This document shows, in pieces, positions 46,795-58,700 of a stretch of DNA of 64,000 bases. The notes under the pieces were generated by a model. That model saw nothing but the letters and a program-made list of their open reading frames with translations. It made no database searches and was not told the origin of the DNA. The stretch lies in contig CAMPDV010000451.1 of NCBI GenBank assembly GCA_946699065.1, positions 62,001 to 126,000 of the forward strand, written 5' to 3'. Within the stretch, counting starts at the first letter, position 1. Each line of letters opens with the position of its first letter. This DNA is from Loxodes magnus. Taxonomy: Eukaryota > Ciliophora > Karyorelictea > Loxodida > Loxodidae. A program made the position numbers and the translations under genes.

Positions 46795-47770
46795 AGGATT
46801 TCGTTTTTATATTATTTTCAGTGTTAGAGAGAAAATCAGAAGCATCTCTGCAATGCCACATGCTTTCTTCAATTAAAAATTATATTTAGCAAAATTAATC
46901 ATAAAAACAATAAAATGTAAGAAATTAAGAAAAATGTAAACTTCTAAAGATTTAAAAAAAGTGGCTTTCTTTCATCAAAGGAAAAGCTGTAACTGAAAAA
47001 AATTCCTATTAGAAAAGTAAACATGGCCTCAAACACCTCCTTTTCGAACCGAAAAAAATGTATAATCAACGGAATCGCTATAAGTAGTAATTAAGAAATA
47101 AAAAATAAATTAAGAAGGCAATATACAATAATCTAAATATTATAAATGGACTCTTAATAAATTATGCAGCTAATTCATTAAAATATCTAAAAATAAAAAA
47201 GCTTGAAGAGGAATTAAACTCATAGAAAGAAGGAATATTGAAATAAATCAGAATTTGATAAAACATGAAGATGATGACGAATTTTTTACGCAAACCTAAG
47301 AGCTAAAATATATGTTTATAAGCGAATGATAAGGAAATGATTCTTGAATGATGAGAGAGCAAGATGAGAAAAATTGAGTTTAATTAGATTAAAGACTTTA
47401 ATTAATAGAAGAAAATTTGCAGAAACCTTCATAATGAACTCTTATGTAAATAGAAAAACAAGAAAGTCATTTCCTGAAACGAGAAAAAGAAGCTTCATTT
47501 GCAAGAGCTCTTGAAATTTATAACGAAAATGCCCTTAATAGAAATAAATAAAATTAATGACAGTAGAAATGTTAACTGCTAGCTATTGAAGTAAAGATCA
47601 ACGGAATTCTTCCTTAAGAAATTGGAAAAATTAAAAAAAATCCTTAACTCAGAATAAAAAATGAGGGAATTCAAGAAAAAATTCAATGCAAAGAAAGAAC
47701 GTAAAGGAACAGAGGTTTTATACATTTAAAGCTTCAATTAAGTCGAAAGGCAAAATTTTTATTTTAATTA
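46795..47770 (+). mobile_element. Zinc-knuckle element relic, copy 4
   Basis: This fossil aligns with copy 1 over nearly its full length, from the GAGAGAAAA block (46826) through the Lys-Leu-Glu-Glu-Glu-Leu coil DNA (about 47.2 kb) and the knuckle region (about 47.5 kb) to the conserved 3' end near 47.76 kb. It is more diverged than copy 1 and clearly broken in several places. Confidence 0.7.
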
Positions 47771-48600
47771 CTTAATTTAAATTAAATTAATTAAATTTTT
47801 TAATTTTAATTAGCTTAATATATTCTCTTTATTGCTATATTAATTCATATCAAAATTATTTATCTCTTATTTTCTGCTTTAATCTTACAAAAATATAATT
47901 ATATAATTTATTTGATAGGTATCTATTTTTATTTTTCCTAATATAATTTATTTTTATTTAAATAAATTTCTTATTGCAATTTTTTTATTTTAAATTAATT
48001 AGATTAAATAAATCAAAATTAATACTTTCTTATGATATCTTTATAAAAAACTTATACTCCTTCAGATCTGAATATGTAATTGTTTATTTAACTTCCTTTC
48101 ATCAAATTTTTTTAATAATTATTCGTCTTTCAGCCAGAAAAATTAGTATGATTTAATTTTTTTGATTATTATTATTCTGAGATTTATTTTTCGTGCCATC
48201 TAATCATGTGATATCTATTTATTATTTCTTACTGATAGTATAGTATAATGATTTAAATAAATTTAATGTAATAAATTCAAATAGAGAATACTAGCTTCTC
48301 TTGTTTAATATCAATTAATAATATTCACTTATTTAATAATTAGACTTAAAATTATAAAATTATCTTTATTCTCAAGAATTTAGATTTTTAACCTTCATGT
48401 ATTTAATTTTGTTTTGTAATTTTCCTTAAAAATGAAATTTATAAAAAATTAAAATTTATTAGATAATTTAGATTCTTTCTTTAGTTAAGATAAATGCTTT
48501 TCTGATGATAAATTAGAAGCAAAAATAAATTTTAAAGTAAAGAAAATTTTTGTTAGTTTAAAATAATAATAATAATCATCTTTTTAAGTGACTTTTTCTT
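47771..48600. other. AT-rich stretch, nothing recognised
   Basis: The 60-codon plus-strand frame at 47974-48156 has no support. Confidence 0.55.
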
Positions 48601-48606
48601 TTTTTA

Positions 48607-49398
48607 GGCTAGTTACGAAATCAGTTTATAAGTTTTCTCAAATGCTCATGTGATCACTCCATCCTTCTCTCGAATTACTAGACTCGCATTCTTTCTTTTA
48701 CATATCAACTCAAATTAATTTATCCCTTCTTGACAGTAGAAATCTTGTTTAAGTCTCAATTAGGTCCAAACATTTGTCTCGTTCTTCTTTTTTAAGCGTT
48801 CACTATATCCATTATTAATTAATCTCCACCGTATGCCTTTTTCTTATAAAGTATTCCTTCTGGGTAACAGTTTAACTTAGACATGTCATTTCATAACTTT
48901 TGACTTGTTTATTTCTTTTTTCTCTAAGAGTACCAGCAGTTTTTAAATATATGTCTATTTCTTTAACAAAAGAATCTTGCTGTGTATTTTTGGAGGTATG
49001 TCCTAATTTTTGTAATTTTCAACAATTTTTCCATTTTTAATATTTTTTCCGATTAGAAAAGGTTTTGAAATACTTCTATTTCACTACCATAGATTATTAT
49101 GAGGATAAATAAGTTATTCAGAATTATTTTGTATGTTAGCATATTTAATTTTAAACTCCGTTTTTCCAGTTATAAGATAAGTTAATAATAGAATGATTTA
49201 GTGCTGATTTCCATTTTTAATCATTTATTTTCATTTTAGTTGTTTCACAGTAAAAATTAGAGAATCCAATCGTCAAATCAATTCTTGAAGTGATTGTTAC
49301 AATTTTTTATTTTCAGCTCCTAGGGAGTATATTTCGATTAGAGAGTTATATAGGTCAATATCCTGTTAGTTTTTACTCGATTATTTCTTAGGAGCCAT
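48607..49398 (-). mobile_element. Probable zinc-knuckle family member, diverged
   Basis: On the minus strand an ATG at 49396-49398 is followed by a basic start (Met-Ala-Pro-Lys-Lys-Gln) and a coil (Gly-Ala-Glu-Asn-Lys-Lys-Leu-Gln, Leu-Gln-Glu-Leu-Ile). A knuckle-like remnant near 49.03 kb ends in Leu-Gly-His. Toward 48.65-48.9 kb the product is Lys/Arg/Glu-rich. It is tail-to-tail with copy 4 and head-to-head with the ORF-family copy at 49798. It is a broken fossil, less certain than the others because I saw no close DNA match. Confidence 0.42.
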
Positions 49399-49797
49399 TT
49401 TTTATATATAATATAGATACTATAAAAAGAAATAAAATAACTTCAAATGATACTTAAAAAAGAAAACAGTACTTTAATCTAGGTTATATCAAGCTTTTAA
49501 ATTTATTTTATTATATTGGTAGATTTAATTTTCAGTAATACTTTAATAAAAAAGTTATTTAAGCAAATAACTAAATAAAAATAGATAAGGCTATTAAAAA
49601 GATATTATAAATTTGTAATTAATGAATGTAATTAAGTATTATCATATTTCTAATAAGCTGCGAGGTAAATTAAAGGCAAAGATTTTGGAATAACAAATTT
49701 GCGTAGAATTAAATAGTCGAATTAATAAAATTTGAAAATAGAGGAGCAAATTTATTTCAGCTATAAATGATATATTATATATAATTTATGGGAGATC
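49399..49797. other. Divergent AT-rich spacer, nothing recognised
   Basis: About 400 bp between two outward-facing ORF relics (48607-49398 minus, 49798-50310 plus). No motif seen. Confidence 0.5.
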
Positions 49798-50310
49798 TTA
49801 GTTAAGTTATAATTCTCAAATCTCAGGCAAAACTCATTAAATACTCTTAAGCAAATTTAATAGAATGCAATTTGAGAACCAAAAATATATCTCAAAAAGT
49901 AAATTTTGTGAAAAAAGTAAGGAAATACATTAAGTCTTAAATTATTCTTAGTAATCTTATGAAACTGAACTTTAAACTCTAATTAGCAATAAAGAATGAA
50001 TAGAATTAAGATATGCTTGTCAGCAAGGAAATAGGAAATTTAATAAGAATTTGAGAATTTAATATAAAAACGAAGTTAAATAAAAAAAGATAATACTTTA
50101 TATAAAAGTTATTGTGTGATTGATAGTTAATTGAAAAAATGTAAAGCATGAATTACTATAAAGAACGATAATACAAGAAAATACCACAAAAATTCATAGT
50201 TGAGATTAACCGATCAAAAAAATATTATAAGTAAAAAAGATCAAAAAGAAGTAAGAAAATTTCATAAACCTATTGCATGATTATATAATTCTAGATCAAG
50301 GAAAATATGA
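49798..50310 (+). pseudogene. Second copy of the 179-aa ORF family
   Basis: The DNA aligns, in reverse orientation, with 28285-28824: shared blocks include ATGGGAGATCTTAGTTAAG, GCAAATTTAATAGAATGCA and AATTAAGATATGCT. The first codons agree (Met, then Asp-Leu-Ser-Gln), after which indels relative to the other copy shift the phase. The 3' half is more diverged. It is a decayed copy; function unknown. Confidence 0.55.
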
Positions 50311-51090
50311 GAGAGATTTAAAAACTATTTTATTATAAAATTAATATCAAAAGAAAAAAAATCATCTTTTTTATAAAAATCTAAATTTTATTTTTTAGAA
50401 ATTGATAAAATTAATAAGTTAAGTTGTTTAATTCTAAACATTTAAGTCTATAATATTTTAAGAATGATATAAACAAAAAAATTAAATATTTAGTTAAATT
50501 AAATTCAAAAAGTTAATAAGATATAAATTACACAAAAAGTATTATTAAATATTTAGAATAAAAATTTCTATTAAATTATTAAGGAAACAAGGATATTTTT
50601 GAATTGAAAAATTTTTAAAAAGTTAAAAGTGTAAAAATGTAATATTTAGACTTTAAGTATAGACGTTATTATATTTCGTTCAACGTTTTTAATTTATAAC
50701 AGTTATACCCTTTATTGATTGAGATTGACAACAAAGTATTTATTAATTAGAGATAGAATGATATTCTAGCTGAATAAATATTTAAAGTGGAATTTTTTAT
50801 TCTATTATTCGTGAGCATTTTATCTCCTATATCTGATTCTATATAATAAATTTATTCCTCAATATTGCTAAAATAAAAAAATTAGATTCTATAGTAAAGT
50901 TAATTGCTAACGTTTTTTTATGAAAAATTTTATTAATTTTTTATCGCAAATTTCATATCAAATTTAATGAAGAAAATCAAAAAAAAAATGTATAGTTCAA
51001 TATTAGAAAAAAGCATTAAAAAATTTCATATCTTTTGATAATTGGATAACTAGAAAAAAATACAAAAAGCTTTATTACTCGATCTGAATA
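50311..51090. other. AT-rich stretch, nothing recognised
   Basis: No feature seen. Confidence 0.6.
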
Positions 51091-51096
51091 AAAAAA

Positions 51097-52130
51097 AGCT
51101 GGCTTCAAGAAGGCTTTTCTTTTTATCGCCTACTCAAAGCAGGAGAGAAAACCAGAAGCATCTTCTCTTAACACATCTTCTTCAAATAAACAATTTTCTT
51201 GATAAAAACTGGAATAATTTAAGAAAAATTGGACTTTTAGAATGCGTTATAAAATGTTTTTGTCCAAATTATGATAAATAAGCTCTAAGGAAGAAATTTC
51301 GGATAGAAAGGTAAACTCAATTGTCAACTCTATTAATGACTTCAGATAATTTTATCGAATAACTGAATGCATCAATCAAATGACAAAGAAAAAAATTAAT
51401 TAAAAAGAAAAATTTGAGAATTCAATTTTGACTCTGAAATTTTAGAGGTAGATTAATAAAAAATTGAGAAATTTTATTCACTCAAAGCTGATATATAAAA
51501 TCTTGAAGAAAATAAGAAATCTTGAAGAAAATTAAAATTTTTAAAAAGGTTAAATTTTTTAGAATAGTCAATATCTTATAAAGCATTAAGATGATAATGA
51601 GGTTCACATAATAAACAGAAGAGCGAAAGTTTGAGCTTTTTTAAAAGGTTATAGAACAAGATGTTTGAGTAATAAGAGAACAAAACGAGAAAAATTAAGC
51701 CAATATTCAGACAAAAATATAGTTAAAAAAGCAAATTTATAACAATCACAGCAAAGGATTCTTGAAAATATAATATTAGGCAAATATTTTTCAAAAATCA
51801 GAAAAAGGTGCTATATTTGCAAAAATACTTGACATTTGTGACGAAAATGTCCTGAATAGAAATAGATAAGAACTAATATATGAAGAAAGAATAAATTCTA
51901 GCAGCTGAAATAAAAAATGACGATACCATCGGGAAATGGGAATATCATGAAAGAAAAAGCAAATAATTTACTTAGAATATAAAAAGGAAAACAAATTAAT
52001 TAAGCAATACAAGAAAAGAAAAAATGTGAAGGGATGGAGATTTTAAAAATTTTAAATTTTAACTAAACCGATAGGCATATAGTTATTTTGGTGATTAACG
52101 ATTACAGAATCCTAATTAATCATAGTTAAA
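51097..52130 (+). mobile_element. Zinc-knuckle element relic, copy 5
   Basis: It starts with GCTGGCTTCAAGAAGG, nearly identical to the first codons of copy 1, and aligns with it through the GAGAGAAAACCAGAAG block, the coil, the acidic linker and the zinc knuckle (about 51.81-51.85 kb, all four ligands kept) to the GTTATTTTGGTGATTAA 3' end near 52.1 kb. It is broken in several places. One codon that is TGG in copy 1 is TGA here, consistent with both meaning Trp. Confidence 0.72.
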
Positions 52131-52389
52131 CTTATAACTGAATTGTAGATCACATAATTGAAAAAATAATAAAATATTATTATTTTATATTTATTAAGCT
52201 TTTGTAAAATTAAAAAAATCAAAAAAGTTTAATTATTTCATTATAATTAATTATTTTTAATATGTAATAATATAATGTAATATGATCAAAACATAACAAA
52301 ATTTACTTTAATAATAGCCTTTTTTATTATGAATAAACATAAGTTATTCTGACTTTCTACTAACTTTATTATTTTATTGTCGAAGTCTT

Positions 52390-52780
52390 TCTATTTTATT
52401 TCTTAGCTTTAGGATTAGTCGCTCTAACATTATCGCATATTCAAGAAAGTATTTTGAGTATTTTTCCTGAGACATATCTTGAATCAGTCTCCTCGTGTTT
52501 GTATAAAATCCCTTAAAACTTTTTTTTATCCCTATTTAACCTTTTCACTTCTTCCTGGAGGTTTAGCACCACTTTGACAAATAGTTCCTAACTTTACTAT
52601 TGATTAGTGGCGAATTTGGAATTTATTAATGCATTATATCCTTAGTCTATTTCCTAGACTTCTCCTCCTATGTAGGTGTCTAGGCTTAGTGAGAGATTTT
52701 TCTGATGTCCATTTTCTATTCCATAGGGCTCTAAGATACTATCAATTTCTTCTACTTTGATGCTTAAAGGAATCTTTATA
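52390..52780 (-). mobile_element. Zinc-knuckle element relic, copy 6 (N-terminal and coil part)
   Basis: On the minus strand its DNA aligns with copy 2: CCTACATAGGAGG and GGAAATAGACTAAG match the linker at 15.55 kb, and GCTAAACCTCCAGGAAGAAG matches the Leu-Gln-Glu-Glu coil. It faces copy 5 tail to tail across about 260 bp. It is a fragment. Confidence 0.6.
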
Positions 52781-53875
52781 ATTAGTCAGTTAGAGTTAAA
52801 TTTATAAAGAGAATATTATTTTTTTTGAGGATGTGATAGCAAAAAATGACGTTTTTTGCTTACTTTTCTACTTTTGAGTGATAAAGATAACTTTCTTGAA
52901 GTATTCCTTCATTTTTTAAATAATATCTTTAAAATATTTAGTTTTTTATTTTAAATTTTATTATATTTAATTGATTTTGAATATAATTTTGCATAAAATA
53001 TTTATCTTCCATATTTTAAACTTATACTGATGCTATTTTTAAATGTTTTTAATTAAACATTACTAATCTGTTAAAATTTATTATTATATTTAAAAAAAAG
53101 AATTTTAAGTGCTAAATTTGTTTTTTTTAATTGAAAATAGTATTTACAAAATTAATCACTTTTTAAAGCTTTGCATATCACAATTTAATATTCAAACTTT
53201 ACCAAAATATTGAAAAAGAAAATTTTTTATTGTATTTTATCTATTTTTAGGTTTTATTATCATAAAATTTCATTTATTTTAGCTTAATATATTTTATATA
53301 AACTATTTATAATCGTATTAAAACATTTTTTCTTATTAATGAAGTAAATTATTTTCTTTTATTCATATTAAAATAAAAATAATAAATTTGTATATTTTTG
53401 TCATCTCAAGAGAATTAATTATTTTATTTATCATTTTTATTTTAAATAATAATTGCTTCAATAAATATTCTATTTCTGTTTAAACTTTTATCATTTTTGT
53501 AAAGATGAAAGTAACTTTAGTACCAATAAAATTTATTTATTACCTGGTTTATCTACTTTCAACTTTTGATGAAAGGCCGTTTTTCGCTCTATTTTCTTTC
53601 TTATCCATCTTTAAAAATTTATATTATAGTTTTATTTTTTTATTTCCTATTAGTAAATATTTTTAAGCATATAATTTATCTTTATTCTCACTTAATGCTT
53701 TTATTTTTAAATAGCATATTAAATTTTAAAATTTCTAATATTATTTACTTTCAATTAATAATTTGCTCATTATTTTTAAGTAAAAATATCCATTGCATTT
53801 TCTTAATTATTTTAATAATTATAATAATAAATAGATTAATGTTGCTTCACCATTCTTTAGATTAGTATGACTTTA
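52781..53875. other. AT-rich stretch, nothing recognised
   Basis: The 99-codon plus-strand frame at 53566-53865 encodes mostly Leu/Ile/Phe and lacks support. Confidence 0.5.
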
Positions 53876-53879
53876 ACTG

Positions 53880-54165
53880 TTTAGATAGTTTAATCATGAG
53901 AATGGAATCATGGCAGATTGCATCTCTTGACTACCAAATAGTACTAATATATTACCTCACTTCAGACCAGAATAAAAAGTAAACACAGCCGAGTTTTTCG
54001 TTCCATCTTACGAGAATAAACCAAAGCAATGGATGACATAGTCTATTACGGTTAATTAATTTCCCAACCTCCGATTCTATTCTTTACTTTGTCCCATGAT
54101 TGATGAGTTCTTTTTGGAGGTTCTACCTGCCAAAGCAAGCTTAAGTTCAGGAACCTCCATATTTT
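53880..54165 (-). mobile_element. Relative of the 529-bp insertion, GC-richer and structured
   Basis: Read on the minus strand, 54073-54005 matches stem-loop unit 1 at 35.6 kb: AGGTTGGGAAATTAA, an ACCGTAAT block, ATGTCAT, then GCTTTGGTTTATTCTCG. At the other end GGAGGTTC (54116-54123) and GAACCTCC (54151-54158) form a perfect 8-bp stem around 27 bases. The 20-bp tandem array of the 35.5-kb insertion is missing. I could not define the ends or a target duplication. Confidence 0.5.
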
Positions 54166-57100
54166 CAATTATATAATATCCATTTCTAATCTTTACTATA
54201 ATTAACATAATTTTAATAAATTAATATTTTATATTTTTAAGATTGAACAAATTTTTTAAATTTAACGCAAAAAATTGTTTCTATTATCCATTTTTACTAT
54301 TTATGCTTTTATTTCATAATTTTTAAATTAAAAAATACTTTTAGATTTGAAATTAATGGTATAAAATCGCTAACTCTTCTATAAGCAGCATAAATTTTGG
54401 CTTCATCTTAGTGTTTATTGCTTATTTATATGTTTTTATACATTAAATAAACACAATTTTATATCAATTTACTTTTATAAAGAAATGTTATTCATTGATA
54501 CTATTAATTTAATAATTTTTTTATCAGATTTCATATAAACAAAAAATTGGCAAATTAAAGCATAATTATCATTTTATCTATAATTTTTTAATTATAATTA
54601 AATTCAAATTTACTATATTTTTTTATTTTTAAGACTTTATTAAAATAAATAAAAAATTTTATATTTTTTGATTAAGTAAGATTTCCTAAGAAATAAAAGT
54701 TATAGGAATTGGTAAATTTAAACTTTTATAGATTAAAAATTCATTTTTAATATTTTTTATTTTAGTGTCCTTTTACCTAATAACACTTATTAAATATTTA
54801 TATTTATTATCCCTTTTTTTATTTTCTTGGTAAGATAAAGCTTTTATAGAGCATATCGAATTTTTTTAAAACACTCTTTCAATCTTTTTATACTCACTTT
54901 TATCACAAAAATTTTATTTTTTTATTTTCAGAAATAATTTAAAATTTTTGATATTTTATCTTTCCTTGTTCGTTACTAGTTCCAATTTTCTTTTTTTAAC
55001 GTTCAGAAAAAATAGTTAAGAAACTAATTTAATAAGAATATCATTAATCATAAAAATAACTTTTCGCCTCCAGCTTAATTGAAGTTTTAAATGTAAAAAA
55101 TCTCCGTTACTGATTTAATAAGAATGCAAAATTAAATTTACATTATTGGTATTTTCACCAAATAAGTTATTTAAATAGTGTATGATTTAAAAAATTGATA
55201 GAAATTAATTTTAAATTTTAAATATTTGCTTCAATTTATATAAAATGAACTAATAATTTATTTATTCAAGTAATTTTTGCTAATTAAATTCTTTCTGATT
55301 ATATTTTTTTACTGCTATATTAAAAAATAAATAGTAATCTTTTAAGATTATTTCTTATTCAAATATTTATATCTTTATCGAAAAAGTTCTAAAATGTTTA
55401 TTATTAGAAGAAATTTTCAAGAAAGTTTCTAAGTTATAATTATAACTAATATAAATATAATAATTATAAGTTACATAGATCAATCTATCTATTATATTAA
55501 AATTTTCATTTCCCAAGCAAGATTTCCTTATTAAAATCAAATCAAATTTTAGGTTTAATAGGAAAATAAAATGTTTCTTTAAGATATTATATCCCCCTGA
55601 ATAGCGAGAAGTCTTCGAATTCCCTAGTTTATAACCAGTTCAATTCTAGGTTTATACTATGTTTATTGATACAATTTCTTCTTTAATAACCTTCCATCGC
55701 TTGTTGGATAAAAGGAAGTTATGCTTTTTTAAATTTTCTTAAGAATCATATTATTTTACTTACAATTTCTTCAGAAATGTTATGAATTATTACAATAGAG
55801 CATTTCTTCTTGAAAATCTTTACTCTTATTTAAACTCTTTCTATTTCTATTGGGTTTTTTATAAGATATTTTAGGATTGTTATTTTTCCTTTTATCTGAG
55901 GTTATTTCTATTTTCTACATTCTTGTTCTTGAAATTTTTTAAATTAAACTTTTTTTTTCTAAATTTTAACTTTAATTTTTTAATATTATAAGATTAATCT
56001 TACTATTTAAAGTAAAACTATATAACTTTAAAATAAATTAATAAATAAACATTTATTTTTTATTTTACATATAAAAATTGAGTAAATTTAATTTTTTTAC
56101 ATCCTTAATTTTAAAATTTCTTTTCTTCTCATTTCTAAATACTTACTATCTAATTTATATATAATTAAAATTTTTCATTTTATGCTACATTTATTTGCCG
56201 ATGTAAAAATTTGAATAAATATTTATAATAATATTAATTTTAACAGCAAAAATACTCTTTTTAGAAGCGAACTAAACCTGTTATAATTTTTCAGCTTTTT
56301 AAGTATCTAAGTTTAATATTGATACTAATTTTGATAATATTTATATTAAATAAAAAAAAAAAAATTTTTCAACAAATGATACAAAAATTTATAAATTTAT
56401 CAAATTTTTAAGATTAATTAAACCTATATTTTTTATCTAAACATGCTATATAAAATGTAGAACTAATATTGAATCAATAAGCATTTGCGAATTTTATTGC
56501 TTTTATATTCATTATTTTTAACTAAATAAACTAGATTTCAAATTTTTTATTTTATTATTTTCTTTATTTCTTAAGTTAATTTTTCTAATAATCAACTAAG
56601 ATTTTGAAACTTATTGTTAATATTTATATATTTTCTATTTATTTTTGAACAATTTTTATAATAAAATATTAATAAACTAAAATGTTTATTTTTTTAAGAG
56701 CAAAAAAATCTGAAAAAATTAATCAAAATATTTATTACAATATATAAAAGAAACACCTTAAAATATTTTGAGAATATTTTGCTTTAAAAGAAATTAATGA
56801 TTTAAGGAAAAACAGGATTTATGCTTAGAAAAATGAAATAGTTGAAAGAAAACGAAAAAATTTATTTAGCATTTTTTTAATATTATAGTTCATATTATAA
56901 ATATTACAATTATATCTCAATATTACTAAATATTGAATTTCTTTTATTTTAATTTTATGATATTATAAATTATTGCGAAATAAAAAATGCTTTATATTAT
57001 GAATGTTCTAAGAAAATTAATATAAAGAAGGAAAATATTTATTAAAAAGTACAAAATGCTTTAAGTATTCTATTAAAATTTAGTTATTTTCATTGAAAAT

Positions 57101-58300
57101 AAAAGAAAAAATAAAATAAAAGTTGGCTGATCAGTCTGTGAAACTACACTATTTTACTATCAGATATTAAAGTTTTATTTATAAATAACTATATTAATTT
57201 AATTTATTGCGCATATTAATACAATTTTTACTTCATTTAGATATAAAGAAAATTTAATTATGATTTTTAATATTAGATTCTATTATAAATTTTATTTAAA
57301 CTGATAATTTTATCTTACTTGATATTTGCATTTATAATAATCTTAATAATTTAAAATAAAAATTTTTGATCTATTTTTTAACTTTATTTTAATATATTTA
57401 ATTCAGATCATTTTCAAGAAAAATTATTTCACCTTTTGTAATATAATTTTTGTCGTTAAAATATATTAAAAAAGCATGCATGCAATTAAGTGAAAAAAAC
57501 ATGTAATTAAGTAAGGAAACTTAAAGATATAATTATTCATTTTATAACTTATTCATTTATATTGAAATTTGTAAATTAAAAATTATAAAAACTTTATATC
57601 TAAATCTTTTAATTCTTAAATTTGATTTAACTATCTCTTCTTAAAAATTTTCAAAATGAATCTTCAAAAAGTAAATATATTTTGACTTTCTATCTGTCTA
57701 TTAAATTTATTTCGTTATCTACTATTTTTTAGCAATTTTCTTTAGTTGCATTCAATTAAAATAGAAAAAATAATGAAGCGATTGTGACTCTTATATTTCC
57801 TTTATTATCATAATTATTTCTGTAGAAAAGCATTAATTTTAGAATTTTATCAAATGATCTATAGATTTTTATTTAATATAATCACAATTTTCTGATTCTA
57901 TACTATTATAAATATAATCTGATTACACTAAAAAATTTCATATTTCTCAGTATATCTTAAGAATTATTGGTAACAAGATACTTTAATCTAAACTTTTTCT
58001 TATAAAATAAACTAATATCATTCTTTAAATCCTTACTAAGAAAATATAATTAAAAATTTGAGTATAACTATATCATTCTTCTGTTAAAAGATATATTTCA
58101 TTATTATAACAATATTAAATTTTCTTATTCTGAGTTCATTTTATTTTATTCTTAAATGATAAAAATACATTTAATAAAAAGTTTAGTTGGAATACTGGAA
58201 ATTACTAAGGTATATTCTCTAAAACATTTTATTATTTTTTAAAATAAAAATCTTTAAAGATGAATATTTTGGCTTTGCGAAAGTAAAATTATTTTTTAGG
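54166..58300. other. AT-rich stretch, nothing certain
   Basis: Mostly featureless. A slightly GC-richer minus-strand coding-like patch lies at 55.58-55.74 kb, with no identifiable family. Confidence 0.5.
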
Positions 58301-58309
58301 TTATGCTTT

Positions 58310-58700
58310 TAGAGACACCTGTAGTTGAAAAAAAGTCGTTTCCGTCTGAGTAAATCAAGAAATTTTCTATGTTCATTAGCAATAGAATGAAATTTATCTT
58401 TTCTTAAAGAAACTACTTTTTATCCTAGGTTGATAACTTTCCTTAATGTTAGCTTTCAAACGAAATTGTTTTAATCTTATAAGTATTTTCTACTTATTTT
58501 AAACAAGCTTATCCATTTCGATCATTTTTGGTATATTCTGAAAATAGACTTTGATAAATCCACAAGTTCTTTAGAATTTAAAAATATGAGCATGGATAGC
58601 ATGTTTGCTTCGATTTGCTCCTATGATAAAGTATCTTGTTTTTATATTGTTTGGTTTTTTACTCATTTATTATTTTTATTGTTTTTAGACTTGATTTCTG
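58310..58700 (-). other. Minus-strand coding-like relic
   Basis: One minus-strand frame includes Ser-Gln-Glu-Gln followed by Leu-rich helical sequence, like the coil start of the zinc-knuckle family (Ser, Glu, Gln then Leu repeats), and a Trp-Ser-Lys-Trp in which one Trp is TGA and one TGG. I saw no DNA-level match to the other copies, so membership is only suggested. Confidence 0.3.
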
